Positions 24,719 through 37,404 of a stretch of DNA of 64,000 bases are shown here, piece after piece. Under the pieces are notes generated by a model, which saw only the letters and a list, made by a program, of their open reading frames with translations, was not told the DNA's origin and searched no databases. Positions within the stretch are counted from its first letter, which is position 1, and every line of letters starts with the position of its first letter. The stretch is from Lutjanus erythropterus. Lineage: Eukaryota > Chordata > Actinopteri > Lutjaniformes > Lutjanidae. Location: assembly GCA_020091685.1 (NCBI GenBank), contig CM034594.1, positions 40,742,015 to 40,806,014 on the forward strand. The letters run 5' to 3'. The translations under genes were made by a program, and so were the position numbers.

Positions 24719-25528
24719 CATGCAAGCAGTGTTCACAACATTTTAAGAGTCTAAACACATTTGTAAAAGTGTTGTTTCAGGCATGAAATACTATAAAACT
24801 AGAGGACTGAACTGTAAAGAGCTCAGTTTTTTTTGTTTTTTTTTAAACATGCTGCTTTTCATTACAGCCAAGATGATTGCTGAAACATTAGGAGAGCAGT
24901 TAACTAAGCCCGGCCCTTATTTTGCAAAGTCTCCATGGCAACTTAAATCTATGTAGGCGCTGGAAATACCCCAATTTAGTCCTCATTAGCTTTTTTTTTT
25001 TTACTTTGTGGGGAGCAAAGAGGAGGAGGAAAGGAGAGAACAAGGACACAGAGTTACTGATGGCTGACGTTAGCTTGTCATGAAGGTAGATCAGACAGCA
25101 GCTACACTGACACATAATGACTATATGTAGGTTTTTTTTTACTATGTGGTAAAAGTTTGCAGGGTGTGTGTGTGTGTGTGTCAGTGGTGGAAAGGAACTG
25201 AATACACCGGTTGATTCCACTGGGCACGGCACGTTTGCACCACAGCTTTGATCAGTCCTCCACATGGCTGCAGGTCCCACCAGCAACAGAGCGTTTTGTC
25301 CTCCTGATTATGTTGACTTGCTCAGATTATGTCTTTTTGTTCCTGGTGACTAATTTCCCTGTCAATAAATGCACATTTTATTTTAGACTACACACTAGTC
25401 TAACAGTAAGAAAACACTGAGACAACAGTTCAAATTGAGCAGAATTTATTAAATGATGATGAAAAAAAAGTGTATCAGGAGTCAATTGAAGCCTTTAATC
25501 ACATTCTGCAATAGCAAAATTGTATTTT

Positions 25529-25762
25529 ACAGGGATCATTTATCCAAAAATGAATACTCACCCTCAGGCTGACTGAAGGTCAGTATGGAAAATCAGTATG
25601 GAGGCATTTTATGTGTTTTTCCATTTGAACACATCAGGTGATTCTGCAACACTGTTTTCCTGTGAAAGCCCAGCAGTGTTTTGTGGACTAAAAAACTAAA
25701 CCCGACCTTCAATCTGCATAATAATGATTGAATTTTCATTTTTGGGTGAACTGTCCCTTTAG
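25529..25762. mobile_element. MITE of the GGGACAGTTCACCC family
   Basis: The left end (AGGGATCATTTATCCAAAAA) and right end (GGGTGAACTGTCCCTTT) are diverged inverse copies. The inside matches the element at 27793-28173, including GATTCTGCAACACTGTTTTC and AGCAGTGTTTTGTGGAC. Confidence 0.8.
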
Positions 25763-27049
25763 ATGCTGCTGTGTGGCACTTTGCACCTCATTGCACATCA
25801 TAGCCTTGCACATCATTTGACAAAACATGGCAACAACTCACGACTAAATGCTTCAACTTTTCAGACCAAGAAGGATCACATCGCTCACCTGGAGCTGATG
25901 TTAGCTGCCAGCTCTGCCACGCAGCCTGGCTAACGTTAGCTGTGCTAGCAGCAGCAGTCTGCTCTGTTTTTATTTTGAAAATTGACTGGATTCACTCTGC
26001 TTTTTCTGTGTCTGACTTCCTGCCCACTTGATCTGCCCTGTGCAGATTGACAAAGCATCTGTCAAAAATAGACAGCATGCATTCGAAGTGGAGCAGAGTG
26101 GAAGTCTGAGAGTATGGTTTGATGACAGTCTAAGTTTTGAACATCATACTACAACACTGGTGCAATGGTGTTTTTATCATCTGAGAAATATTTCAATGTC
26201 ATGTATGTCATTTGTGTTTTTAACTAAAGAAATATGTATTTAACAAACCAAAGAATAAAATGATGAAATAAAATAACATATAACACTTATTTGTAATGCA
26301 GTTAAACTAGTTTTTTCACATATTATAACATATTCAAGTACATTTTAATACCTTGACTCTTGACTACTGCAAGCATTAGCTAATCCTTTTTCTGGCAGCC
26401 ATTCATCATCACTGTCACCAGCATCATCCTCACTTGAGTCAGATGGTATTTGCTCCACTATCCTGTCTGTCACACATTACACTTGAGCTCTACAAAATAT
26501 TAAGACACTAACTGTCACTCACATAAAAATTACTAATTTTATTCTAATAGAATAAATCAATTGATTTACAGCCAGAAAAGTTAGTGCAGATGGAATATTT
26601 TCAAAAATAACAAAGTGGCAGTAATAGTATGAAATGTGGTTGAAATGTGTCCAGTGATGCATGATGTCAAATTTAGTTGACAAATGATCAATCGTAATTT
26701 CCTCCCAACAAAAAGTCAATGCTTGGAAATTTTTACATCTATATGACTTATTAGTTGTTACTTCATGCCAAAACATTTTTTACCTGCAAGGGTCTCCTGA
26801 TATTCCAAGATATTCCTGAGCTGCCTGACATTCCTGACACCACCAAAAAGATATTCTAGCTCAGGTTAAAGACTCTTGGCCATCTTGGATTTGAGAAGAT
26901 TTGGTTGCACTTACAAGGACTGTCCAGTGGGTGACAGTGTATGAGATGACACATTAGCTAATGTGCAACTATATAATCAAAACCCATGCATTCACTAGAA
27001 AATGGCTTTTTATTAGCTGTCCACTGTAGTGACCATTATGCATGAAAGG

Positions 27050-27640
27050 GTTAACAGACTTCAGAACGTACAGAGCTCAGCTGCCAGGCTTTAGGAAACA
27101 TGATCGTATCTCTCCCGTTTTTCTTTACATTGGCTCCCAGTATGTTTTAGAATAGTTTTTAAGATTTTACTGATGACTTTTAAGGCTCTTAATGGCCTCG
27201 TTCCCTCGTATATCACTGACCTGTTAGAACCTTACAGACCAGGACATACCTTGAGATCCTCGGGCAGAGGTCTTTTATCTGTTCCACAGACCAGGCTGAC
27301 AGCTAAAGGGGACAGGGTGTTTTCAGTCAGGGCCCCGAGGCTCTGGAACGTAATGCTTGAGGAAATCAGGTCAGCCAAGTCAGTGATCTTTTATAAATCC
27401 CTTCTTAAAACATACTTTTATCGGAGAGCCTTTCCTGATTTTATCTGAGTTTTATCTGTTTTGAACTGTTTCTATTTCTTAAAATGTTTTCGTTCTCCTA
27501 TTCTTGCCAATATGCACTGAACTATTTTATGTTTTATCTGACTTTCACATGTTTTATTTTGCTGCCATTGTGAAGCACTTTGTAATGTGAATTTTGAAAA
27601 GTGCTCTATAAATAAAGATTATTATTATTATTGTTATTGA
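27050..27640 (+). mobile_element. 3' end of an L2-type LINE
   Basis: Coding remnants of the reverse-transcriptase C-terminal region are followed by TGTGAAGCACTTTGTAATGT, AGTGCTCTATAAATAAAG and an (ATT)n tail, the usual 3' end of fish L2 elements. The 5' part of the element is missing, as is normal for LINE copies. Confidence 0.85.
27173..27448 (+). pseudogene. L2-type LINE reverse transcriptase, C-terminal fragment
   Basis: 91 residues reading LNGLVPSYITDLLEPY, TRLTAKGDRVFSVRAPRLWN and SFKSLLKT-like YKSLLKTYFY, the conserved C-terminal end of L2-family ORF2. Upstream bases 27050-27170 continue the family (RLQNVQSSAA, then HDRISPV) in shifted frame. The catalytic reverse-transcriptase motifs are absent, so it cannot function. 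Confidence 0.88.
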
Positions 27641-27792
27641 TATTTCCTTTTTCTGCTGCCTTACACTCCACTACATTCAGAGGGGAATTTACAGTGTAGC
27701 GTTCATTTAATAACTTTTGTTACTTTTTAGATTCAGACATTATGATTCACAGTGCGTAACTGAAATTCTCCACCTTTGCCAGCTGCAACATT

Positions 27793-28173
27793 AAAGGGAT
27801 AGTTCACCCAAAAATGAAAATTCAGTCTTTATCTACTCATCCTCATGCAGATTGAGGGTCAGGTTTATTTTGTTAGTCCACAAAACACTGCTGGAGTTTG
27901 ACAGGAAAACAGTGTTGCAGAATCTCCCAAACAATGGAAGTGCATGTGCACGTGAACGTGGCTCCAAGCTAAGGATCTACAGTGAAGATTCATTTTTTTA
28001 GTCAGCTTGGCATGTTGGAGTTTTAGGAGACTTGGATTACGCCAGACGAGCAGTATGGAGGCATTTTATGATTTTATTCTGGTGTTTTTTTTCCGTTTGA
28101 AAACTGGTCACCATTCACTTCCATTGTTTGGGAGATTCTGCAACACTGTTTTCCTGTCAAACTCCAGCAGTGT
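27793..28173. mobile_element. Truncated foldback MITE with perfect 58-bp inverted arms
   Basis: Begins AAAGGGATAGTTCACCCAAA. Bases 27885-27942 and 28116-28173 are exact inverse copies (58 of 58). The outer right end expected from the copy at 25762 is missing. The 173-bp spacer has no coding sequence. Confidence 0.85.
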
Positions 28174-28287
28174 GCAATTAACTTCTGAACGATTCAATAA
28201 TTATGATATAATGGTATAATATATGTTATTCTGAAATGGGCCATTCTGCATAAAACTTTGAACTTTTATATTTTACAAAATATTTTT

Positions 28288-28616
28288 GGTGGCTCGGTGG
28301 CGCAGTGGTTAGAGTTCAAATCCCAGCTGGCTGGGACAGGGCCTTTCTGTGCGGAGTTTGCATGTTCTCCTCATGTCTGTGTGGGTTCTCTCTGGGTTCT
28401 CCGGCTTCCTCCCACAGTCCAAAGACATGCATGCTGGGTTAATTGGTGACTCTAAATTGCCCGTAGGTGTGAATGTGAGTGTGAGTGGTTGTCTGTCTCT
28501 ATGTGTCAGCCCTGTGATGAACTGGTGACTTGTCCAGGGTGAACCCCGCCTCTCACCCAGTGTCAGCTGGGATAGACTCCAGACCCCCATGACCCTTTGG
28601 GAATAAGCAGTTACAG
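28288..28616 (+). mobile_element. SINE with tRNA-like head and 11-bp target duplication
   Basis: AAAATATTTTT flanks it exactly at 28277-28287 and 28617-28627. The head has an A-box-like TGGCGCAGTGG (28298-28308) and a degenerate B box (GTTCAAATCCC), only a few bases apart, so most of the tRNA middle is deleted. The body (GTTTGCATGTTCTCC, CCACAGTCCAAAGACATGCA, TGTCCAGGGTGAACCCCGCC) is a common fish SINE body, also seen at 11249-11403. Confidence 0.9.
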
Positions 28617-28639
28617 AAAATATTTTTGATGATGAAACT

Positions 28640-30590
28640 TTTGTACTTTTACTTAAATAAAATTTTGAATGACCTGACTTTTACTTGCATTCTACTCTGT
28701 GGTGATGCTTCTTTGACATATATTTAAGATTTGAGTACTTTTTCCATCACTGATGTTTGTAGTCTAGTAATTAAACTACAAAATAACATGACTGACGATG
28801 ATTTACACTCTGGAGGCACTGACTGGCTGTTTCAGGGCTTCCATTGTAGCCAGAAGATATCCAGATAAGACACATCCAGGCCAAGACTTCCTCTTCTGTC
28901 TTTGTTTACTGTTCAATTAGCAACTTGAGATGTGAGAATGAAGTTGGAGGCTAATCTCTATAAACAGGTATCTGTATGAAAATAAATTTTAAAAGCTAAT
29001 AAAAAGCATTATTAGGGATGACCAATACTGGATTTTGGGGGCCAATGCCAGTACTGATATCAGGGAATTTAAAAAAGTCTGATATTTCAGAAGATATTCT
29101 TATGGGTAGTTCACAAATCTGCAGTAAAAATGTATTTTTTGTGAAACACAACTTTTAAGAAAAAGAACCAGAGAGAGGCGCATCCTCGTCGACCCACTTT
29201 GATTCTGCTTCAGCCCATATCCTCCTCCTCAACCCCCCACAGACTTGAGAATGGCAGCTAGTAAACTAGCGTTAGTTAGCCAGCTAGCCATACACGCTAA
29301 CAAGACAGAATTTAAACCTTGTGTTTTCTTGTGTTTTTGAGAGACTAAAGAAAAGACGTCACTGTTCAAATTCATGAAAAGCCAAGTATGGCTCTTCTCA
29401 GAGCCTCCTGCACACTGTGTCAACATGTAGAGAAATGCAAAGCTTGACAGCTCTAGTTACAGTTGTTATAGTTGTTGCTGTTGCTGTTTGGAGGTGGGGC
29501 TTAGCGAAGGGTCAGTTTCCCCCCCGGGGATCAATGAAGTATTTCTGATCAACTATCAGATCAGTTATCAGACGATAGCTGATTGGTTCCAAGTTTTCAG
29601 TGTGCTCCATCTCTTTTGTTCTCCAAACAGACAGTTTACCTGCATACGACCAAAACCTGCTCAAATATGATACTAGTCAGAGTACAAATGGAAACCAGGA
29701 CACTTTCAGTACAAAAATCTAGACCCTTGTTCACAGATTCTGGATTCGTATGCAGATATCTGTTTATAGAGATGAGAAGATTCCTGATCATTCTGACGCA
29801 CTCTGACTGCATCCTGTAATAGAACATAATTAAATCCACACACTGCTGAAATCGCACATGTGGCTGTGGTCTGACTGTATATTACAGTATCTCATCTCCA
29901 GTTGAAGGTCATCAATCCTTCACTTTAAAACAAGATTGGTACGGGGACACGACTCCGCCAATAAATTCTTGCGGAAGAAGTCTTCACTCGTAACCCCACA
30001 TTCACAACCCTTATCCTGCAGATTTATGGATTTAAACCGCAGCCTCTCTTCCTCCAGAGGAGCGACTCCTGTCTGACCTGAGCCAAGATTTAGATATGAC
30101 GACACAGGCGCCAGTGAAATAGCGGTTTGTGTTGACTTTGAAGCCCCAGCTGCAGTCCCCTGCTGTATCACGTGAGGTTCTAATAAACAAAGAGATAAAT
30201 CACAGCAAATATTCAGGTAGAACACCAAACTCATTGAATCTCCTGAAACGTATGGCTGTCCTAAAGCAAAGTGACCTGGTGTCAGTCACCATTAGCTGTG
30301 AGACCTCTGACCCCATTTACATTTACCTCTGTGCAGATACAAATAAACTTAACTGTGAACCTACGCATCAAAGGGTGTTATGGGTAACCACTGGCTGCAG
30401 AGGAGCCACTGCACATATCCAGATGTCAACAACGTATCGCGTGGCTGTCAGTCAAGCTCATTGGTTGATCCAAATATACTGAAATTAGCCTTTTCAGTGT
30501 AAAAATGGCTCCAGTGGGTTCTGTCACAGCTTACAAGTTAAGACACTGACTATGAACCATAACATTCCCAGTTTGAATCTAACTGGGGAC
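28640..30590. other. No gene recognised
   Basis: A hAT-like remnant may lie around 29015-29600 (GGGATGACCAATACTGG to GATCAACTATCAGATCAG), but no clear ends were found. No coding sequence supported. Confidence 0.4.
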
Positions 30591-30592
30591 CT

Positions 30593-31190
30593 TTAGTTGC
30601 GTTTCCACTGCAGGAACTTTCCCCAAGGACTAGGAACCTTTGGAGGATGTTAATGTGTTTCCACCACAGGGAACAGGGTCTGAATTAAGTTCCAGGGACA
30701 TTATTTTATTCTCCTAAAAGTCCCTGCTCGTGACGTATTACTTACCAAAAGTACAGGACCTCTGGGGGTGTGGCTTGCACCACTTAACATATCTGATTGA
30801 GTACACACAGCATTTTATTTCAGCCACCATTTTTAGATATCTGCAGTCATAAACAAGTTTGTTTTTGTTAACCATACTTTGACAAATCAACATGGAGTTA
30901 CAGAAGAATCCTTATGGCATATGGACCAACAATGACGTCCAGAAGTTACTGAGCTTTTATGCTAAGGACATGTGATGACACCTGTCTGTCATGTTATATG
31001 GCGCCATCGTCCGCTCAGGAGAGACATGTAACATGTGTAACAGCTTTTTCAGTTTTTCAACTCGGTAGACTAATTGGCCTAATCTTCATGGAAACACAGT
31101 CAACAACAGGTTGAAGGAACCTGTTAGTTCCATGAAAGGTAGTTGCTGGGTCTACATGTTTCAGGTACTTTGGGTGGAAACAGCTTTTTA
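30593..31190 (+). mobile_element. Harbinger-like MITE
   Basis: The left end GTTGCGTTTCCACTGCAGGA and the right end GGGTGGAAACAGCTTT are inverse in their GTTTCCAC part. TTA lies outside both ends (30593-30595 and 31188-31190), matching the 3-bp target preference of PIF/Harbinger. A short frame inside resembles a Myb/SANT-like domain. Confidence 0.65.
30892..30975 (+). pseudogene. Myb/SANT-like domain fragment inside the MITE
   Basis: A 27-residue frame with GIWTNNDVQKLLSFYAKD resembles the first helices of the Myb/SANT-like protein that Harbinger elements encode beside their transposase. It stops after the second helix. Too short to function alone; the resemblance is by eye. Confidence 0.5.
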
Positions 31191-31199
31191 GTTGGTCAC

Positions 31200-33285
31200 A
31201 GTGCATCAATGTGTTTATGTTAGTTTATCAGTCCCTCCAGGATTTTGTGTGCTGTGTGCAGAAAAGAACAACTAAGAATAACAAATAATGAAACATTGAG
31301 TCGATTCATTGAGACACACATGCATGACAATTGCATGGGGGAGTGCTGTGATTGGTGGAAGTTGCAGGAAGCTATGATGATGCAGTAAGATATATATGCA
31401 TTAGCATGTTAACATTTTTATTGTTATTGGCTACTCCCAGTCTTGCTTTTTTTTTTTAGCTGATACCAAATAGCTTTATGTGCACTTCCATCATCCTCTT
31501 GACTGAAATGGATCTTGCACTGTTTTGCATGGAGCCTTGCAAAACCCAGATGGATAAAATCAGATTTGTGCACTGACAAATTTCAGCTGTAGCGAAACTT
31601 AAGTCAGGAGGACTATACTTCTGCATGTTTGGGCCTTTTGCCTCTCACTCCTCTCAAACATGCTCACTCACAGTTTCCTTGATTTCATTGTCTGGGTCTA
31701 TCAATTGTCTATCAATTCCATCAGCTGTTGAATTCTATCCAATAACAGTCACACACCTTCATTGTTAACATATCGTCTTTTGAAACTTGTTTGTCTCTCT
31801 GCTTGCGGTCGTTCATGCTGCTGTAATGTGCAGACCTCCACTGTCCCAGTTTCATCACCTTCATCATTTCCTCATCTTCATGAGTTCAGCAATCCCAGCA
31901 GAGTCATCAGCACCAACCACCACCAGTGTCTGAGCTCCATGGTGGGATTTATCAGGCTGATGCTCAGGGAAGACGCCCCTCGATTACAAAATCTCCCAGT
32001 CTAAGTGCCAAAGACTTTCTGTCAAGACTAATTATCACATATTTGTATGATAAGCATTTTTTTTTACTTCATTCACTTGTTTCTCCTGATTGAAATTGAG
32101 TGTGTAAACAAACATACATTGAATTGCATCTGAATTTTAACGTGTATTTGCATTCCTCTACCAAAAAGATCATATAGATGGATTTCCTTCCTAACAGGCT
32201 GCTGTGCATCACTCAGTGTTTGTTCAAATGCTGCTTCTTTCCATTTTTGGGCATAATTTTTCCTCCTTTCACTGCAGGCTTTTCTGTCTCTCTCTTACCT
32301 TTTCTTCTCTCCTTAATGTGGTTCATTCCACAGCTAAACTTACATAGCATTTACGTTGACATTATTTACTTTGCCAAACACATCAAAAGCACATACAGTA
32401 TGTTGCTGGGACTGAACCTGATACTTAGCAGGTACGGTATAGGACAGTTTCTGCAAATTCACACGTACAACCCCCAGTGTACTTCAATTTATCAGAATAA
32501 CACATCATAATGAGAGGACTGACCCTCTAAAAGCACCAAGAGTCAAACAATTCCCATTCCCAGCATGGAAAAATCAGTCTCCCACCGCCTGTAATGGAAT
32601 AACTTCAAGGCAGGGGGAGTAATTTACAGGAGCTATAGGTCTCTGAAAAAACACAGACTCATTAGTCACTCTTGGGATCCTCTGAAGGACCTGAGAAGCA
32701 ACTGGTTGGCCTAAAATGGTGTTTGTGGAAAGGCTGTGGTCAAGATCGACTTATCACTCTAAAAATACCTTTGAAGATTACAGTTTGCACAATGTGAGAG
32801 GGCAAAAGATGAGACAGAGTGAACACCATAGAGAAAATGTAGTTTAAATGTAGTTTTTAGGTGGAAAAAAAAGGGTTGCACTAACTGGTCGTTCCTGAGT
32901 CTGCTCCAGTCTGCTAAGTCTGTCGTTGTTAAGACCAATCTTTAGAATTGGTCTTAGAATTGAAGTACACAAGGTGTAAGATGTAGATCTAGTCTTAACA
33001 AGAAGAAGGCTACATGGTGTAACTATTAGGCTGGACTTACAACACCAAGTTATAACTGACTAAGACCAGGTTTAAGCAAACGGCCTCGGATTGAAATGCA
33101 ATCAGGCAGAAGAAGTCTAGGAAATCAGGAAAGACGTTGGACTAGATTTGACATCAGTGCTTGGTCATAACACCCTCAGAAACTAGCACATTTGTTTTGT
33201 ATTAACTCTGAAGTCAGCACCTTCTGACATCAGGACACCACATCACTGTCTTGAGAAACCAAGAATCACCTTCAGAAAAATCTAT
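31200..33285. other. No gene recognised
   Basis: Scattered frames of up to 110 codons (32178-32510) lack splice context or family match. No repeat boundaries noticed. Confidence 0.45.
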
Positions 33286-33289
33286 ACAA

Positions 33290-33440
33290 AGCCATGGTGG
33301 CACTCTGATTAGAACTTACACCTCACAACAAAAACCTCCTGGGTTCAAATTCTGGTTTGGACAGGGTGAAGTTTGCATTTTCTTCTACTACTTATCCCAC
33401 CACCAAAAAGTATATTCTAGCTCAGTTTAAAGACTTAACT
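33290..33440 (+). repeat. Diverged tRNA-headed SINE
   Basis: GGTGGCACTCTGATTAGAAC, ACCTCACAACAAAAACCTCC, a B-box-like GGTTCAAATTC, then AAGTTTGCATTTTC follow the order of the 28288 SINE family with the tRNA-like middle kept. Its tail (CCAAAAAGTATATTCTAGCT) is also found at 26837-26865. Confidence 0.65.
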
Positions 33441-33515
33441 TGACTTTGACTCTGTATTCGGTATTGACCTGACTTAGATTTGAGACAGATGACTCGAAAG
33501 GACTTGACTTTTTAA

Positions 33516-34583
33516 CCCTCCTATCATCCTCAAATATCACTAACACATTTTACCCTTGGGGTCAATCTGACCCCAGGGATATTTGCCTCCAGAAAATGAT
33601 TTACAGAAAATTGTTGACCAAGTTTTTGTGTCAGGCACTTTGTTTATTTGTTGAATACATAAATAACCCCTTGATAATGAAACCTTGACCTGTCCTGTAG
33701 CGCCACCATCAGACACTAGAGGATTAGAGGAAATTAATTAGAATTAATTTATCTTGAAAATCTTTCATCCAAATCTTTTCTAATTTGGGGTGCACATTCA
33801 TGACTCTCACTGAATGAACCATATTGATTGATGTTGGTGACCCCCCTTTCCTCTCATAAACATATTTATTTACTTATTTTTATTATTTTTTTTCATAACA
33901 TATTTGTAGTTAGTCACTATAAAGTCTCACTCACCCCTCCTCTTTTGTTATCCTTTTTTTTGTTTATGTTTTTTTTTGTGTGTGTGTGTGTGTGTGTGTG
34001 AGGGGGTTTACATGTTTGAAAATTCATCCATTTATGAAACAGAAAATCATAATGAGAACATCAGTCAGAGAGTCAGAACATGGAACAGTTCTTTATGCTC
34101 ACAGTCAAGCTTCTAGTCTGCTCTACTTTACACAGGATGTGCAGAGAGTGTGTTCATGCTCCTTGCAGACATATTTCTTGCATAGTGAACAGGTCATGCT
34201 GGTCTTAGAATCATTTCTGGTGGGACAAACCTGACACCTGCCAATATTGCCCCCCCTCCCCCATGTCATGTATCAACTCAAAAGTATCAACTCTGCACCT
34301 GCAGGTGTGGGGATGTTAGGTCACACATGGGTCACACACAGACACACAACTTTTACACAGATAAAACAGCTTGGGCTCAAATTGACCCCAGAGGAACACC
34401 AATGTGTGTAATATGTGTTCAGCACATTGAAAAAATATTATCATCATAATTTTATACTTAATCAATTGTACCCATCAAATTAGGAAAAGTCATGAAATAT
34501 GAAGCAAAAAAAAAAGTCAACTATTATTTTTTGAATGATAAACATTGAATTGAGTCAAATTGACCCCAAGGATAATAGGAGGG
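33516..34583 (-). mobile_element. piggyBac-family element remnant
   Basis: TTAA flanks both ends (33512-33515 and 34584-34587). Terminal repeats CCCTCCTATCATCC and GGATAATAGGAGGG match at 13 of 14. Subterminal GGGGTCAATCTGACCCC is itself palindromic and related to AAATTGACCCC copies near the right end. The minus strand keeps the C-terminal Cys-rich domain of the transposase; the catalytic core is deleted. It contains a (TG)n run at 33977-34000. Confidence 0.9.
34123..34242 (-). pseudogene. piggyBac transposase C-terminal Cys-rich domain
   Basis: The frame reads GRCQVCPTRNDSKT, then CSLCKKYVCKEH, HTLCTSCVK and a TAG stop. The C-x2-C, C-x2-C, C-x2-H, C-x2-C order is that of the zinc-binding domain at the end of piggyBac transposases, which binds terminal DNA. 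Only 39 residues remain readable, at the correct distance from the transposon end for a 3' terminus. Confidence 0.8.
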
Positions 34584-34589
34584 TTAAAA

Positions 34590-36790
34590 AAAATCAATAT
34601 TTGCATTTTTCTCTGAGAAAGTTACATTTCTTCTCAATAAAATCAAAAACTATGCAGGCATGTTACTAGCCAACATGGCGGCGTTTGATTTAAATGCAGA
34701 AACAGGGGTAAATTATCAGAATTTCTTATGACTTGACTTGCTTGATTCTCACCATGCTAACTTGGGACTTGCTTGAGACTTGAAGGTTATCAGCATGCAG
34801 CATGGCGGTGATGTGCATGCAGCACATCTGACGCCAAGTTGCATGTCATTTAACACTGAGTCAGAAACCACAGAATCAACTCTGTACGTGTGCCCACCAA
34901 CCGCTGTACAACAAGTAGAAGAAAAGTCGGCTCTGTGGGTTCTTTATGTTTCTCCACCTCGACAATCAGTCTGTCCTCATCCATTTCTAAACCAAATTAA
35001 CTCAACTACATGACAATAACAGTTGGGGTGTGCTGTGAGTAGGGCACATTTCAGCTGCTGCAGAACAGTTTTCTAGTTGTTGTATGGATTTTGGGTACAA
35101 GTAGAATCTGAATCACAAGTAAACTGAACAGACTCTGTCATGTCCTGTTGTATTTTACACTGCATACTTTAGTGAATGGTAGTTATTTTCAGTTTTAGCT
35201 TGTATTCAGTGTATTTCCACCACAAAGAGTCTCTGTTAAACAAACGGCGATCTTGATGTATTTTCCGGGGCCTTGGCTTAGCAAATGAACTTCACAGCCA
35301 GTTGTTTACAGCCCTCCACACGCATTTAATTCTGCAACGCTGGTCATCTTGACTTTGCGGTTCAGTCAATGTAAAGAAAGGCCAACTTAAAGCCTCAGCG
35401 GTTCCCATGGACTGGGAAACATTAACCCTTCATGCTCATTAGCCACGTGAGCCGGGTCTGAATGGGTGGACAGGCCTCTGGGTTGAAGAAGAGGAGGGGG
35501 AAAGTAAATCAAAATCCACTCAGCTCTTGGCAGAGGCCGGTGTCAACTGCTGTGTTGTTGTGTAAAGCAGATAATGTGATTTCCGGACAAGAGTTTTCTT
35601 CACACCTCTCTGCGGCAGCGGCCCACTGTGAGGTAAAACTCTTTAAGATGAACTCCAAGGGGGCGATTTTCTAAATACAGTGGACCAAAGCTCACGCTCA
35701 ATAGAGCTCTGATCCATTCAGGATGCTGCAGGCAAAGTCTAGGTCCATTAAACTGGCTCAGGACTCAAAGGGTGAGAGTGACAGAGGAAGACACTGCAGG
35801 TCTATTAGTCTACTGGAAACTTGTTGGACCCAGTGATGGTGTTTCCTATGAACTTTTATGACTGAAGTGTCATTTATAGGCGCCGTAGATGAAATTCAAC
35901 TTGGTTGCTAAAAGTTACATGTTGGGCAACTTGAGTAATTAGTTCATTACCAGGTAAAACTTCCAAGTATCCAGGTATTTTTTAGTAGTATGCTGGTACT
36001 ATGACACTGTAAAGTTTAGAAAACTCATAATTTAAAGACTGCCATCCACTATGTTTTTGAGTTCTGAGTCAAACCTGAAAAACAGAGTTTTGCCGACCTA
36101 TAATCTTTCATTGAGATAATTTACTTATCTTTTCAAAATAAACTAGAAACCTGCCAAAAATGTGTATTTAAAAAATAGTTCACCGTAAGTTGTGAACCCA
36201 GTTATTTGGCTGCTTGAAAATGAATTGGTTGTGAGTTGAAAATATTAAATTATAAAGCATTATTCACTTTTACATCAATCATTTTATTCAAGAATTTTTG
36301 AAATCCATTTTTTAGTTTTAGTTTCTAGTTTATCAAAGAAACAAAAGCAAATTATCTCAACATAACATTTGTTTAAAAGAAAAACTCGACAAACTCAAAG
36401 ATCTATTAGAAAAAGTTGCCTTTAATTTTCAACTTTTAAAATTTTTATATATATTATTTATATTTATGTATATTACCATGGTAGCACCAATCCTAGCTGT
36501 TAAGCTAATAGCAAGAAACACAAGCTTGTTCTATTGAAAAATGTGGCATGTAGCTAACGTTAGCTAGCCTTCATGCCCTCCTTTAAAAAAATCACACTTT
36601 TCCCCTCAAGGCCCTTTTAGGTCACTGGATCATATTTAATAATATTAAACATGAAAATCATGTATCATGTATCATCATGTGTAGCAAAATGTGAATTCAT
36701 TTTCTTAAGTTTAACCCTCTAAATGCCAGTTTATTTATATAATGCCACTTTTTTTAAAAAACACAAAAAAATAATTATAATTTTTTTATA
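34590..36790. other. No gene recognised
   Basis: AT-rich background. The frame at 35462-35674 lacks a family match. Confidence 0.45.
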
Positions 36791-36797
36791 TCAGTCT

Positions 36798-36818
36798 ACA
36801 CACACACACACACACACA

Positions 36819-36852
<34 letters not shown>
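36798..36852. repeat. (CA)n microsatellite
   Basis: About 27 CA units with a single AGACAC interruption. Confidence 0.95.
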
Positions 36853-36854
<2 letters not shown>

Positions 36855-37404
36855 TTTCTCAATACACATACACACCAGACTCTGACATCCATAGAACACA
36901 CCCAAAATAGTTTGAGTTGAAATAATTTATTCCACTGGCCTACAGTCACTGTTATATCCTATCAGTTCAAATAAGGTAATTATCTCCCACAATGCCTCTC
37001 TGCAAACATGGGGAAATGGTGGATCTGGTGGTGATTTTTGTTGTGTGTATCTTTTTAGCCTTTGAATGACAGGGTTACAGAGGAACTAACAGGATCTCAC
37101 ATTTCTGCGTTGCAATGGCTTTAGAATGAAAATAAATGCTTTTAATGATAGTCAATAGAGACAAAAAGGGCTCCAGGGGAGGACGGTGAGTTTTTTGTCT
37201 AGACAGTGGAAAATGTGTTTTTTCAGTGTTGATTCTGAAATTATAAAATTCATTAAAAAATGAACATCTTTGTCAGATATCATCATTTCAGCATAATAAC
37301 TGCCAAAATGACAATCTTACAATCTCATACAATCTTCTTTACCACATGTTACGAAATGTTCAGGGCTTCAGGTTTTTTTGGTCGGCACAAGCATGGACTT
37401 TGAC

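Noticed and set aside
28288-28330. tRNA gene
   Set aside because: A and B boxes are a few bases apart, so no cloverleaf can form; it is a SINE head. The B box at 6075-6085 likewise lacks a usable partner.
30129-30482. Plus-strand frame of 117 codons
   Set aside because: No recognisable domain, no splice context, and composition like the surrounding intergenic DNA.
33980-34234. Plus-strand frame of 84 codons
   Set aside because: It starts inside a TG microsatellite and overlaps the piggyBac Cys-rich domain on the other strand.
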